Assembly: GCF_000308575.1 (NCBI RefSeq)
Contig: NZ_BAFZ01000041.1
Span: forward strand, 62,001-126,000
DNA: 64,000 bases
Direction of reading: 5' to 3'
DNA from: Nocardia exalbida NBRC 100660
GTDB taxonomy: Bacteria > Actinomycetota > Actinomycetes > Mycobacteriales > Mycobacteriaceae
Shown here in pieces: positions 53,285-61,769 of the stretch; positions within the stretch are counted from its first letter, which is position 1, and each line of letters begins with the position of its first letter. Position numbers and translations under genes: made by a program. The notes under the pieces were generated by a model, which saw only the letters and a list, made by a program, of their open reading frames with translations, was not told where the DNA came from and ran no database searches.

Positions 53285-54127
53285 TCAATCTCCTCGGTGG
53301 CCGAGCACGGCGAACATGGTGACCGAGAGGTGGTAGTCGCCTTTGGCGATGCCTGCCTCCATGGTGGCGGCCAAGTCGTCGCGTTCCTGCTCGGTGATCA
53401 CGCCGTCGGCGCGGGCGCGCTCGGTCATCTGGGCGAAGAGAGGGCGGATGGTCTGTGGGTCCCAGATCACCGCTTCCGATCCGATGTCGTCGATCGCGAA
53501 ACCGGCGGCGGTGAGCAGGCCGCGCAGGCTTCGGCCCGACTTCGGATTCGGGGTGGTCGCGAGCAGCGACGTGGACAGGCGGGCCATCACATCGTCGTCG
53601 CCGGGATGCGCGATGGCCGTGTGCCAGTCGCTGTCGATGAGCAGCACGCGCCCGCCCGGCCGCAGGACCCGCGCGATCTCGGCGGTGGCGGCGGCCGGGT
53701 CGTCGAGGTGCTGGTAGACGCGCTCGCAGCGCACCGCATCGAAGGAATCGTCCGGGAACGGCAGATGGTAGGCGGTGCCTTCGACGAAACGGGCCCGAGA
53801 GTCCGCCGTCTCGGCGCGCCCACGAGCGATCGCGAGCATCGCGGGATTCGGGTCGACGCCGACCGCTTCGCCGCCCGGCCCGACTCGACGGGCCAGTTCG
53901 ATCACCTCGCTACCTGTTCCGGCGCCGATATCCAGCGCGCGCTCGCCGGGTTGGACGGCCAAAACCTCGTGCGCCCACGCGCGCATACGCCGAATACCCG
54001 GCAGCGCCGCCTGGAGATCCAGGATGCCGACAAGCGCCGCCATCGGGTCGTCGGTAGTAGGGCGCGAAGCGTCGGGAATCGCGTTCACGTGGAATGAGGG
54101 GATGGAGGGCGCGGGCTCGCTCGGCAT
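53285..54127 (-). CDS. Class I SAM-dependent methyltransferase
   Basis: A 280-residue enzyme. The SAM-binding motif I is ALDIGAGTGSEVIELARR near 65, motif II is GVDPNPAMLAIARGR, and the post-II strand region is FDAVRCERVYQHLDDP. The C-terminus contains a helical region of the kind found in UbiE/Coq5-like enzymes. The substrate is unknown. It is convergent with the membrane protein of cassette 1 and divergent from another methyltransferase gene about 340 bases away. Confidence 0.9.
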   Translation of the reverse strand: MPSEPAPSIPSFHVNAIPDASRPTTDDPMAALVGILDLQAALPGIRRMRAWAHEVLAVQPGERALDIGAGTGSEVIELARRVGPGGEAVGVDPNPAMLAIARGRAETADSRARFVEGTAYHLPFPDDSFDAVRCERVYQHLDDPAAATAEIARVLRPGGRVLLIDSDWHTAIAHPGDDDVMARLSTSLLATTPNPKSGRSLRGLLTAAGFAIDDIGSEAVIWDPQTIRPLFAQMTERARADGVITEQERDDLAATMEAGIAKGDYHLSVTMFAVLGHRGD

Positions 54128-54463
54128 ATCCCGACAGTAATCCCGGCACCCCGGCAGGTGGCAACACGTCCTTCACGTCGCCCGGCGGCTGCCGTGGCCT
54201 CGACCGGGCCGGATAGCTTCCAACGGGCCGAACGAACTCTGCCGACAGCGACTCGACGGGCAGTAGCTGACCTGTCGCGGCAGGTGGCTCCGTTTGTTGC
54301 GACCTTTACCGGGTAACACTCGCTCGGCTCACGGTTTCGATGAGCCGCGCTGACTCGTGAGAACGCACTCGCCCACCGTCAGCGAGAGCGATCGTGGCAG
54401 GCGCGCAAGATTCCGATAACCATTTCGGCAGCGTTCACGAGCCCGACTACAGAGGAGCGTCAG
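54128..54463. other. Divergent intergenic region between two methyltransferase genes
   Basis: The 336-base stretch holds no gene that can be supported. A good SigF-type promoter sequence lies at 54292-54316. The remainder shows no repeat or conserved element. Confidence 0.5.
54292..54316 (+). promoter_or_regulatory. Candidate SigF-type promoter
   Basis: GTTT at 54292, then 15 bases, then GGGTAA at 54311; the mycobacterial SigF consensus is GTTT-N15-17-GGGTAT. It would drive the methyltransferase at 54464 through a leader of about 140 bases. A sigF gene is present in the same window (16085-16894). Confidence 0.55.
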
Positions 54464-55282
54464 ATGACCGAATCCGGCTCCGCTGATCTCAAGCGGCGGC
54501 ATCGCGCGATGTGGGCACTGGGCGACTATTCGTCCATCGCCACCGAAGTCATCCCCGGGCTGGGCCGTCGTCTCGTGGAGGTCTGCCGTATCGGCCCGGG
54601 TCAACGGGTGCTGGACGTCGCGGCCGGGTCCGGGAACGCCGCGATCCCGGCTGCCGAGGCCGGTGCGAATGTGGTGGCGAGCGACCTCACACCGGAATTG
54701 TTCGAGGCGGGTCGGCGCATCGCCGCCGAACGGGGCGTCGACCTCCAGTGGCAGGAAGCCGATGCCGAGGCATTGCCTTTCTCCGATGCCGAGTTCGACG
54801 CGGTGATCTCCTGCGTCGGTGTCATGTTCGCGCCGTTCCACCAGGCGGCCGCGGATGAACTGGTGCGTGTGGCCAAACCGGGCGGCACGATCGGGCTGAT
54901 CAACTGGACGCCCTCCGGATTCATCGGGCAGATGTTCGCCACGATGAAACCGTTCGCTCCGCCGCCCCCGCCCGGCGCGCAGCCGCCCCCGCTGTGGGGC
55001 GACGAAGCGCATGTCCGGTCGCTGCTCGGCGATCGCGTCACCGACCTGGAGCTACGCCGGGAGAACGCGGCCATCGACCGTTTCGCCGACGCCGCCGAAT
55101 TCCGCGACTTCTTCAAGACGTACTACGGACCGACGGTCGCGGTGTACAAGGCCATCGCGGGGCAATCCGACAAGATCGCGCAGTTGGACCGGGCTCTCGC
55201 GGAACTCGCGGCCGAGCACGACCTGGGCGACGGGCGGATGGAGTGGGAGTACCTGTTGGTCACCGGACGCCGAGCGGGCTGA
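54464..55282 (+). CDS. Class I SAM-dependent methyltransferase (UbiE/Coq5-like)
   Basis: A 272-residue enzyme with GAGGAG before ATG 54464. Motif I is RVLDVAAGSGNAAIPAAEAG near 49, followed by ASDLTPELFEAGRR and DAVISCVGVMFAPFHQAAAD. The Pro-rich stretch APPPPPGAQPPPLWGDE is a substrate-lid feature. Related proteins occur in large numbers in Nocardia and mycobacteria with unknown targets. A SigF-like promoter upstream suggests stress expression. Confidence 0.9.
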   Translation: MTESGSADLKRRHRAMWALGDYSSIATEVIPGLGRRLVEVCRIGPGQRVLDVAAGSGNAAIPAAEAGANVVASDLTPELFEAGRRIAAERGVDLQWQEADAEALPFSDAEFDAVISCVGVMFAPFHQAAADELVRVAKPGGTIGLINWTPSGFIGQMFATMKPFAPPPPPGAQPPPLWGDEAHVRSLLGDRVTDLELRRENAAIDRFADAAEFRDFFKTYYGPTVAVYKAIAGQSDKIAQLDRALAELAAEHDLGDGRMEWEYLLVTGRRAG

Positions 55283-55413
55283 CTGCGCCACGGGCTATTC
55301 GTTCGGCGTCCGCGCCCGGAACGCTGAGGTCTACCCGAGCGTCGGCGCGATGCGCCGACCGCCGGTGTCTGGCGGCCTGGCGAAACCTTTGAGCAGCCGA
55401 ACCGGCGCGTCCG

Positions 55414-56136
55414 TCATGCACGGGGGTGGGCCGGGTGATGGCGCGTCGGATCGTATTGTTCGAAATAGGACTCGCCCACGGCGAACATTCCGCGTTGCGG
55501 CAGCCAGAAGTCACCGAGTTTGGCCTGCTCGACCAGCGGTCCCGGAGGACCGATATCTATTCCATCGATCCGGGCAGTGCTGTTTTCGACGGTCCACAGC
55601 ATCCGGGGGTTGGCCCGGAACAATTGACCGTTCGGCGAAGTACCGCTGAGCTGTACCCGCCCCACGCCCAGCGCCGGTCCCGCAGCCCGCGACATCAGCG
55701 ACAAGACGGCAGGACGTCGCCACAGAGCGGCGGGCATCATGCGGCCGAGACCCGTCATCGCGGCTGTCGCCAGCGATCGTCCCAGCTGGAGATCCCACAC
55801 GATCTTGTCGTCCACCCGCACGGTGAAGGTGGCGGGGCCGGTCCAATCGACCGAGATGTCTTCGGTTCGCGCGTCTTCGAGTGCTGCTCCGAAATAGCGG
55901 GCGCAGCTGGTGGCCGGGGAGACACTGCTGTGGATCACCCATTTGCCGTCGGGGTCACGATGCCACACCGCGTCGTACCCCGCGCCGACCGAGCTCGCAG
56001 GGAAGTGCCGCAGCGCCAGGTAGTGACCGCTGGCGAACGGCATGCCCATCACCCCGTAGCCGGAGAATCGCTCCTCATCCGTACCCGAAGGGAGCGCCTT
56101 GTCGGTCGCGGCAATCGATCGTGGGCTGTCGGTCAT
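55414..56136 (-). CDS. Hypothetical protein
   Basis: A 240-residue protein with GAGGAGG before ATG 56136. It contains several blocks that look like a beta-rich lipocalin-type domain (FSGYGVMGMPFASGHYLALR, AVWHRDPDGKWVIHSSVSPA, WTGPATFTVRVDDKIVWDLQ). It has no signal peptide or membrane helix and no recognised family. Lipocalin-like or steroid-binding functions are conceivable but unproven. No operon partner. Confidence 0.6.
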   Translation of the reverse strand: MTDSPRSIAATDKALPSGTDEERFSGYGVMGMPFASGHYLALRHFPASSVGAGYDAVWHRDPDGKWVIHSSVSPATSCARYFGAALEDARTEDISVDWTGPATFTVRVDDKIVWDLQLGRSLATAAMTGLGRMMPAALWRRPAVLSLMSRAAGPALGVGRVQLSGTSPNGQLFRANPRMLWTVENSTARIDGIDIGPPGPLVEQAKLGDFWLPQRGMFAVGESYFEQYDPTRHHPAHPRA

Positions 56137-56228
56137 CGCCGACCTCCTCGAGGAGTGGACTCGTGCCGACTATTTTACGACCGCAGCAGGGAGGGCTGGA
56201 AAATTTCGACCCGGCCGAGGGGTGTTCC

Positions 56229-56807
56229 TCACAGCCCCGGTGTGGCCGTTGTCTGTTGTCCATGGCGGGCGGCCCTCTGGTCACGAGCGCCGATATCGAC
56301 CCAATAACGCCGTGCCGGACCGAGTTGGGTATCCACGATGCGCTCGAGAACGCCGCCTCGGCGCTCGATGGTCTTCGCCGAGGCGATGTTGTCGGCCGCG
56401 CAGACGATCAACACGCGATCCATGCCGAGTCTCCGCGCCTCGTCGAGCATCCGGCCCAGAGCCCAGGTGGCCAGCCCGCGCCGCCGCGCGGACGGCCGGA
56501 TGCCGTAGCCGATGTGACCGGCCCACCGCACGAAGTCGTCGAAGCCATGCCGCAGAGCGATCCCGCCGAGCACTCGGTCACCCTCGACGATCCATCGGTA
56601 GGTGCACCGCGCCCGGCCCGTCTCGTCCACCGCCCGACCGGATTCGTGGTCCAGCCGAGCCACCCAGGCCGCGAAACCCGTCGGCGATTTCACCTCGTCG
56701 GACGGCCGCAATCCGAAACCGTCCTCATGCGGGCCGGGCCCCCACTCCTCGTGCGCCTCGAGCCAGGCCGTATGCAGACGTGCCGTCGGAGCGATCAACG
56801 CGGGCAT
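56229..56807 (-). CDS. GNAT-family N-acetyltransferase
   Basis: A 192-residue protein with ATG 56807. The acetyl-CoA binding motif A is GYGIRPSARRRGLATWALGR, with the RxxGxA-type loop, preceded by GGIALRHGFDDF. The C-terminal strand RVLIVCAADNIASAKTIERR is typical of RimJ/RimL-like or YjdJ-type enzymes. The substrate cannot be predicted. The upstream ribosome site is weak, so the exact start is uncertain. Confidence 0.87.
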   Translation of the reverse strand: MPALIAPTARLHTAWLEAHEEWGPGPHEDGFGLRPSDEVKSPTGFAAWVARLDHESGRAVDETGRARCTYRWIVEGDRVLGGIALRHGFDDFVRWAGHIGYGIRPSARRRGLATWALGRMLDEARRLGMDRVLIVCAADNIASAKTIERRGGVLERIVDTQLGPARRYWVDIGARDQRAARHGQQTTATPGL

Positions 56808-56923
56808 ATCGCGACGATACCGACCCCGCTGCCTGCGATCATGGCAATGAACGCGCCGAACGAGCCGCGAACGCGCGGCGCGCCTGTTCCGCATCGCCGC
56901 CTGCCTTTGGAAGTATTCGGTTC

Positions 56924-57400
56924 GTGTCGGGCTGGGTGGAAGTGCTCCTCGATCGTGGGTCGCTGAACGCCGGCGACGACGCGCTCCCGCACGGCCAACG
57001 CTGGATGTTCCCGGCCACGTCCACGATCTCCGACCTGGTGGTCTGGATCGCTTCGCACTATGTGCCGCGGCTGCCCGGCGTTCACCACTGGGAGCTCTTC
57101 ATCGATTCGGACGACACCCACGCCGGCTGGATATCGGCAGGTACCGAGGGTTGGCCGCACTGGGGGTGCCCGCTCGGCATCCTGTACACCCATACCCACG
57201 ACGTGGGGCCCGTCGAAGAGTTGCAAGACCGGGTCGCTCTCTACTTTCCGGGACATCGGCAGTTGGGTGGGCTTGCCCGCTCCTCGCGCCTGAAAGTGAC
57301 CGCCGGGCATACCTATGGAGATCCCGCGAAGCCGATCAGGATCGGCGAAATCCACTACGGCTCGTCCTTCGAGGGCGGCAGCCCCATCAGAGTGGACTGA
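56924..57400 (+). CDS. Hypothetical protein
   Basis: A 158-residue protein with GTG 56924 chosen as the likely start (VSGWVEVLLDRGSL). Regions such as HHWELFIDSDDTHAGWISAG and HWGCPLGILYTHTHDVGPVE have many His and aromatic residues, but no known domain is recognised. It is not secreted and is divergent from the GNAT gene. Translation initiation and function are uncertain. Confidence 0.5.
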   Translation: MSGWVEVLLDRGSLNAGDDALPHGQRWMFPATSTISDLVVWIASHYVPRLPGVHHWELFIDSDDTHAGWISAGTEGWPHWGCPLGILYTHTHDVGPVEELQDRVALYFPGHRQLGGLARSSRLKVTAGHTYGDPAKPIRIGEIHYGSSFEGGSPIRVD

Positions 57401-57564
57401 GACGGCGCCGGGCGCACCCGCCGATCCTGCCGCACGGTGGTCTCGCGAGGCCGGGTGAGCCGAGAAACGCCGTCACATGCCGCGGTGGCGGCCCGGGGCG
57501 GCGGGCGCCGGATATCTTGTGCGGCTGTACCGCTTCAAACCGAACCGCACCGGGAGGTCTGCGA

Positions 57565-58033
57565 GTGGCGAACAGGATTCAGGGCGGGGCGATCGCCGTG
57601 GTCGCGGCTGCGGTGGTCACCGGCCCGGCGGCGGCATCGGCGGCCGCCGAGGTGATCGAGTTGACCGCGTTCGAGACGAGTTCCTCGTTTTTTCGACCGG
57701 GATGGCGACAAGCGACTCGGACCGGGCGATCAGGTGACTCACATCGACGACCTCCGGCGCGACGACGCCGGGTTCGGCCGCGGCTCGGGGGTTTGTACGG
57801 TCGTGTCCATCGCCGAAAACGCTTCGGTGCAGATGCGGTGTGACGGCGCGTTGTCCCTCCCCGAGGGCCGGATCACCACCAAGGGCACGGTGACCGATCC
57901 CCGCACGCCCGGCGCGCGCGCCTACGACATCGCGATCACCGGGGGCACCGGCAAGTACACGGCGGCCCGGGGTTACATCCATGTCGAGGTCTTCGCGGCG
58001 GACCGAACCCAACTGACCCTCCACCTCACCTGA
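57565..58033 (+). pseudogene. Secreted allene oxide cyclase/dirigent-like barrel protein, frameshifted
   Basis: GTG 57565 follows GGGAGG and begins a signal peptide (IQGGAIAVVAAAVVTGPAAA). After ELTAFETSSSF the reading frame changes in a run of six T at about 57691. Continuing in the next frame gives DRDGDKRLGPGDQVTHIDDL, a CTVVS strand, and the typical AITGGTGKYTAARGYIHVEV, which is the AOC/dirigent barrel. Removing one T restores a single protein of about 155 residues. The position in a homopolymer makes a sequence error quite possible. Such proteins are secreted and have no proven bacterial role. Confidence 0.75.
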
Positions 58034-58220
58034 CATCGACCGGATCCCGGCCTCGAATTGTCCGGCTGATCCGTGGGTTGCCCGGCCAGGGGCAGTCGCT
58101 GTACTGGGTCGACCGCAGGCCGATGGTCGCTGCGATCAGCTGGTCAACGTCGGCCCGGTCGAGGGCGGTGGTTACGGCCGCGTCTACGAGCTGCTCGCCT
58201 ACATCCCGCCCGCCGGGTAA
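58017..58220 (+). pseudogene. C-terminal remnant of an unidentified gene
   Basis: The frame ending with TAA at 58220 reads CDQLVNVGPVEGGGYGRVYE, then LLAYIPPAG. It looks like genuine coding sequence and is followed at 18 bases by a textbook terminator. There is no ATG or GTG start in this frame after the stop at 58014-58016. It may be the 3' end of a gene lost by rearrangement or further frameshift. Confidence 0.4.
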
Positions 58221-58237
58221 TCCGACCAACCGACAGA

Positions 58238-58266
58238 AGCCCGGCCGAAGTCTCGGCCGGGCTTTT
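58238..58266 (+). terminator. Rho-independent terminator
   Basis: A perfect 11-base-pair stem (AGCCCGGCCGA / TCGGCCGGGCT) with an AGTC loop, followed by TTT. It lies 18 bases after the stop at 58220 and is the clearest intrinsic terminator of the window. Confidence 0.9.
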
Positions 58267-58343
58267 CGTGTCCAAGGGGGCTGGGGACATCCACGCGAGA
58301 AGTCACGCTATGGCCGAGGGGATCGCCGCCGATCTGGCCCGGC

Positions 58344-58871
58344 TCAGCGCGGACGCGCCACGTTCTGAGGGAACTGCCCCTCCACGTTGCCGGGTGGGTT
58401 GTAGAGAGCGACGACGACAGTGTAGCCGTTCTGCGAGGCGTACCCGATACCGAGTCGGGTGCTGGCCTTCCACACCAACTGCGTGAAATGGCCCGTTGAC
58501 ATGCTGAACCCGGGATTGTTGAAGTCGTAATTCTTGATCTCGTCGTACCACATCTGCGTGCCCATCTGGACAAAGGAGACACCGTCCCAGCTGCCCGCTC
58601 CCCCGACAAGGTTCTCCCCGGCGCCGTTCTTGTAGGGGCAGCTGTGATCGATCGTGTTCTTTTGGGCGTAGTACTTCGCGCATTGGTCGGCCAGGTTGTT
58701 CAGGTTCTGGGTCAAGGTCATGGCCGGGGAACCGTGCTTGGCCCGGTACTTGTTGTGCAGGGTGAGCCCGGTCTGCGCGTAATCGCTCTGTCCGGCGGCG
58801 GGGCCTCCGCCGACGACGAGCGCGGCGAGCATCACCGCGGCAACAACCGATATCAAACGACCAAAGCGCAC
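58344..58871 (-). CDS. Secreted CAP (SCP/PR-1-like) domain protein
   Basis: A 175-residue secreted protein. GTG 58871 is chosen because GGGAGG lies 5 bases upstream and a signal peptide follows (FGRLISVVAAVMLAALVVGG). The CAP signature motifs are present: LHNKYRAKHGSP, then TGHFTQLVWKASTRLGIGYA and the NPPGN end. The typical cysteines are in DQCAKY and HSCPYK, enough for one disulfide. CAP proteins occur widely in secreted actinobacterial and eukaryotic proteins. A role in envelope or host interaction is possible but not shown. Confidence 0.92.
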   Translation of the reverse strand: MRFGRLISVVAAVMLAALVVGGGPAAGQSDYAQTGLTLHNKYRAKHGSPAMTLTQNLNNLADQCAKYYAQKNTIDHSCPYKNGAGENLVGGAGSWDGVSFVQMGTQMWYDEIKNYDFNNPGFSMSTGHFTQLVWKASTRLGIGYASQNGYTVVVALYNPPGNVEGQFPQNVARPR

Positions 58872-59143
58872 GACAACCTCCCGAGGCAGAGCAGGACACA
58901 ACAGAAGCGAACCACGCAAACCCTGGAACCCCCACAGGCCGTGGGTGTTTCGGGATACGGCGAGCTTACCGGGTCGCTGTGGGCGTGATTTCTAGTGGAT
59001 GTTTCCGGACCCCCGTCTACAGCCGGTCTACAACTCGGCTGTCCATCCCCTAACCGTTCCCCTGGCCCTTCGTCCGCAGGCACGCCTATCCTGGGGCGGC
59101 AATCGATCTCAACGGGGGTGCGCATCTGAGGTGGTATTCCGAT

Positions 59144-59617
59144 GTGCTGGGGCGGGTTTTGGCTGGGGAGGCCGGGGTGAGTGGGACCGAATGGGAGATG
59201 TTCTGCTCGGAGGTGTTTGCCATCGCCGAGCGTTACGCCATCCAGACCTTTTCGAATCCCGGCGCCCTGGTGCTCTCCAGCGGCTCCTCGTCCACGGAAG
59301 CCGAAGCGCGCGGGGTCAATCCACACATCAAACTGGTGGATATGGGCGATGCCGCGGTGCGCATCGAAACGGGCTGGTGCGTCCGCGCCATCGCCGACTA
59401 CGAAATCCAATTCGAGGACAAGCCGTCCCAGGCGGCCGCGGCGGTCGAGGCGATCATTCTCGGGGGCGCCGAGGAGTATGTGATCACCGATGACGACGAC
59501 CTGTGGGTGGCGTTCGGGTGGTGTATTCGGGGCAAGGATTCCCTGATGTCGCAACCCCCGCACATCACCTCGGGCCGAAAGGCGGTTCGTCGGCTCCTGC
59601 CGTGGCGGTCGGCGTGA
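59144..59617 (+). CDS. Hypothetical protein
   Basis: A 157-residue protein. GTG 59144 is given, but a CTG at 59126 (LRWYSDVLGRVL) would suit a typical N-terminus and has GGGGGTG upstream. The sequence includes WEMFCSEVFAIAERYAIQTF and IETGWCVRAIADYEIQFEDK, with no known family; it is acidic in the middle and ends basic. No signal peptide. It lies on the plus strand before the XRE-TPR regulator of cassette 2, with which it is convergent. Confidence 0.5.
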   Translation: MLGRVLAGEAGVSGTEWEMFCSEVFAIAERYAIQTFSNPGALVLSSGSSSTEAEARGVNPHIKLVDMGDAAVRIETGWCVRAIADYEIQFEDKPSQAAAAVEAIILGGAEEYVITDDDDLWVAFGWCIRGKDSLMSQPPHITSGRKAVRRLLPWRSA

Positions 59618-59749
59618 CCGTGCGGCCAGAAGTTCGACCCAAGCCGACCCAGCTGCCGTCGGTGCAGCGTGCCCAGCCGTGGAGTCGGCCGGGCACGGTG
59701 CCCGTCAACGCCTGACCTGCCGTTTATTCGGCACGTCAACCGCTGCCCT

Positions 59750-60883
59750 TCAAACGCGGCGCTGGGTGAGGGTGGCTTCAACCTCAGCTACCCGCTGTTT
59801 CAGCCGCACCGAGCCCAGCGCGGCCGCATCGGCCCGCACGCGGTCCAACGTCCGGCGCGCGGCATCGTCTTGCCCGTTGCGGGCGTACGCCTCGGCCAGC
59901 CACGACCGGTACAGCGCCGCCTCTCGCTGTCTGTCGGCGGGGTACCGCTCGATCACGGGCGACAACAGCGTCTCGGCCTCGGCGATGTCGCCGAGTTGCA
60001 CGGCACAGCGGGCGCGCATCACGTCGATTTCGTCGCGGTCGAGCCAATATGTCCAGTCCGGCTCACAGTCCCCAGGTCGCCGACGGTCGTAGTCGTCGTC
60101 CACTGCATCGAGCGCGCGACGCGCGTTGTCGGCGTCCCCGGCCTTCGCTGACGCCCACGCGACGCGCTCACCGAGTAACGCCCGCACGATGGGCGGCGCA
60201 TCGGTGGCACCGCGCAGCGCCGTGCGGGCGAGCAGGGCGGCGTCGTTCGGGGCGCCGACGTTGGCGAGTTGGTAGCTCAGCGTCGAAAGCAGTTGCCCTG
60301 CAAGTGGTCTGTCTCCGGCCTCGGTCGCTGCCGTCACACCGTCCAGGTAAACGCGTTGCGCCTGCCGGTAATGCCCGGCGTCGGCGTAGACCCACCCGCC
60401 CAGCTGTGACAGCTCACCGACCACCCGCAACAACCGGCGCCGCGTGTTGGGTGCGTGTGAGCCGTCGCGCACCACGACCCGCGCGGCGTCCAGATCGCAC
60501 CGCACGACCGGGTGCAATGTCGTCCCGCCCACCACGTCGTCCAGTCGGCGCAGCTTCACCACGCGCCGCTCCATCTCGTCCGCCAAGCCCGACCCGACCC
60601 GCCTCCCAGACGCCATGTGCTCAACCGGGGGCGGGTCGCTCAACAGCCACTCATGCGCGATGCGCAACGGATCACCTGGCAGCGGCATCAAAGCCTCGGG
60701 GTCGGTGCCCAGCGCCGCCGCGTACGCCTGCCGTATCTCGTCGCTAAGCGGTCGTAGCCCGCGCTCGATTTGGCTCAGGTAGGCGGCGCTCCAGTGTGTT
60801 CGCCGGGCGAATTCCCGCAGCCCGACGCCCGCCGCCTCTCGAGCAGCGCGCAGCGCCGGACCCAGTACGGGCGCGTCGTTCAT
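59750..60883 (-). CDS. XRE-family HTH regulator with TPR region (cassette 2)
   Basis: A 377-residue regulator, ATG 60883 preceded by GGAAAGG. The HTH (residues 7-65) reads LGPALRAAREAAGVGLREFA, RRTHWSAAYLSQIERGLRPL and YAAALGTDPEALMPL. The remaining 300 residues are TPR-like helices (AGHYRQAQRVYLDGVTAATE; YRSWLAEAYARNGQDDAARR). It matches the regulator at 51108 in architecture but not closely in sequence. It is divergent from a resolvase-like gene and a membrane microprotein gene (61073-61461), and a palindrome lies between. Confidence 0.9.
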   Translation of the reverse strand: MNDAPVLGPALRAAREAAGVGLREFARRTHWSAAYLSQIERGLRPLSDEIRQAYAAALGTDPEALMPLPGDPLRIAHEWLLSDPPPVEHMASGRRVGSGLADEMERRVVKLRRLDDVVGGTTLHPVVRCDLDAARVVVRDGSHAPNTRRRLLRVVGELSQLGGWVYADAGHYRQAQRVYLDGVTAATEAGDRPLAGQLLSTLSYQLANVGAPNDAALLARTALRGATDAPPIVRALLGERVAWASAKAGDADNARRALDAVDDDYDRRRPGDCEPDWTYWLDRDEIDVMRARCAVQLGDIAEAETLLSPVIERYPADRQREAALYRSWLAEAYARNGQDDAARRTLDRVRADAAALGSVRLKQRVAEVEATLTQRRV

Positions 60884-60932
60884 CCTGCACACCTTTCCTG
60901 ACCGTGGCGACCGATTGCGCATTGCGAACACC

Positions 60933-60949
60933 TTGCAGACACCCTGCAA
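60933..60949. promoter_or_regulatory. Operator palindrome in cassette 2
   Basis: TTGCAG-ACACC-CTGCAA is a perfect dyad 50 bases before the regulator start and about 125 bases before the divergent gene. A direct repeat TTGCG-CA-TTGCG lies next to it at 60915-60926. Confidence 0.6.
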
Positions 60950-61072
60950 CCACCGTAAACGCTCCAGCACCCAAAATGCCTGCCTAACGTCCATTTTCAC
61001 GCCCCGCCGCCGGGTCGACTCGGTCCCCGGCGGCGGGTGCGCACCATCCACCGGAGCAGCAGGGGAGGCATT

Positions 61073-61369
61073 GTGTTGGACGCGATCGGCTGGATAGATC
61101 CGTGTTCGCCGACACCGGAATGGGACGCGGCCCAGGTGCGGCGCCTGGCGCGGCGATTGGGCTACACACTGCACTGGGCCGACACCGGTTCGCTACTGGG
61201 ACTGGTCGAACAGGTCACGGCCTGCGGTACCGACGTGGTGTTGCTGCCGTCTTCGGCGCACGTCGACGCGGTGACCTTGGATCGGCTCATGGCCGTGGTC
61301 GATGTCGAATGCGCCGCGCCCCGTGCATCCTTCGGCCGGTGGGCGGTCGTCGGCGGGGTGCGCCGATGA
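61073..61369 (+). CDS. Resolvase-N-like small protein (cassette 2)
   Basis: A 98-residue protein with GTG 61073 (TTG 61076 possible), preceded by GGGGAGG. The core DAAQVRRLARRLGYTLHWAD and ACGTDVVLLPSSAHVDAVTL follows the same scheme as the protein at 52560 (alpha-helix with RxLAxRxGY, then a VVxPS strand), so both appear to be members of one small family. No catalytic Ser/Arg set is visible. It overlaps the next gene by 4 bases (ATGA). Confidence 0.7.
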   Translation: MLDAIGWIDPCSPTPEWDAAQVRRLARRLGYTLHWADTGSLLGLVEQVTACGTDVVLLPSSAHVDAVTLDRLMAVVDVECAAPRASFGRWAVVGGVRR

Positions 61370-61461
61370 GCTGGGCTCAGATCGGCCTGGTGTTTGTGAT
61401 CGCCGTCCCCTTGGCGGTGGTGTTCGTCATGATCTTCTGGCCATCCGACTACGACGACTAA
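61366..61461 (+). CDS. One-helix membrane microprotein (cassette 2)
   Basis: A 31-residue protein starting in an ATGA overlap with the preceding stop. Almost all of it is one membrane helix (IGLVFVIAVPLAVVFVMIFW) ended by an acidic PSDYDD tail. Size, overlap and order match the membrane gene of cassette 1 (52931-53272). A regulatory or anchoring microprotein is likely; no family is known. Confidence 0.7.
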   Translation: MSWAQIGLVFVIAVPLAVVFVMIFWPSDYDD

Positions 61462-61470
61462 CTGCCTGCG

Positions 61471-61590
61471 GTGGTCGACGTGGATGGCGCGCCGGTCAGC
61501 GACGTTGTGGAGGTTTTGATGAAAGCCAATCAGGCCGGACTCGCCGCCGACACGATCGCGCGGTATCTCCTTGCCACCCGCACCGTATAA
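61471..61590 (+). CDS. Possible small ORF following cassette 2
   Basis: A 39-codon frame (VVDVDGAPVSDVVEVLMKAN, then QAGLAADTIARYLLATRTV), in frame after the stop of the membrane microprotein. Codon use is like that of a real gene and it looks like a short helical tail domain, but there is no ribosome site. It may be read only through the preceding stop or be a remnant. Confidence 0.3.
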   Translation: MVDVDGAPVSDVVEVLMKANQAGLAADTIARYLLATRTV

Positions 61591-61705
61591 GCGGAGATTG
61601 ACACGTCGGGGTGGGTCGGCTGCAACGGAAGGTTCCGCCGAGAGCGCCATAGCTGTTGACTGATGGACAAGGACCCGCCCCACACTTGTATGTGTCTGAC
61701 CCACG

Positions 61706-61734
61706 TTTGCCCCACGAAACCGGTGTGGGGCAAA
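61706..61734. repeat. Perfect hairpin near tRNA-Val
   Basis: TTTGCCCCAC and GTGGGGCAAA pair perfectly around a 9-base loop. It lies between the accessory cassette and the tRNA and is surrounded by repeated CCCCAC/CCCAC words. It may be a terminator or part of a former att region. Confidence 0.5.
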
Positions 61735-61749
61735 TCGAAGGCCGGCCAA

Positions 61750-61769
61750 CAGCCCATCTAAGTGGGCTG
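61750..61769 (-). terminator. Terminator of tRNA-Val
   Basis: CAGCCCA / TGGGCTG stem with a 6-base loop, starting 6 bases after the tRNA 3' end (minus strand). Confidence 0.6.
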
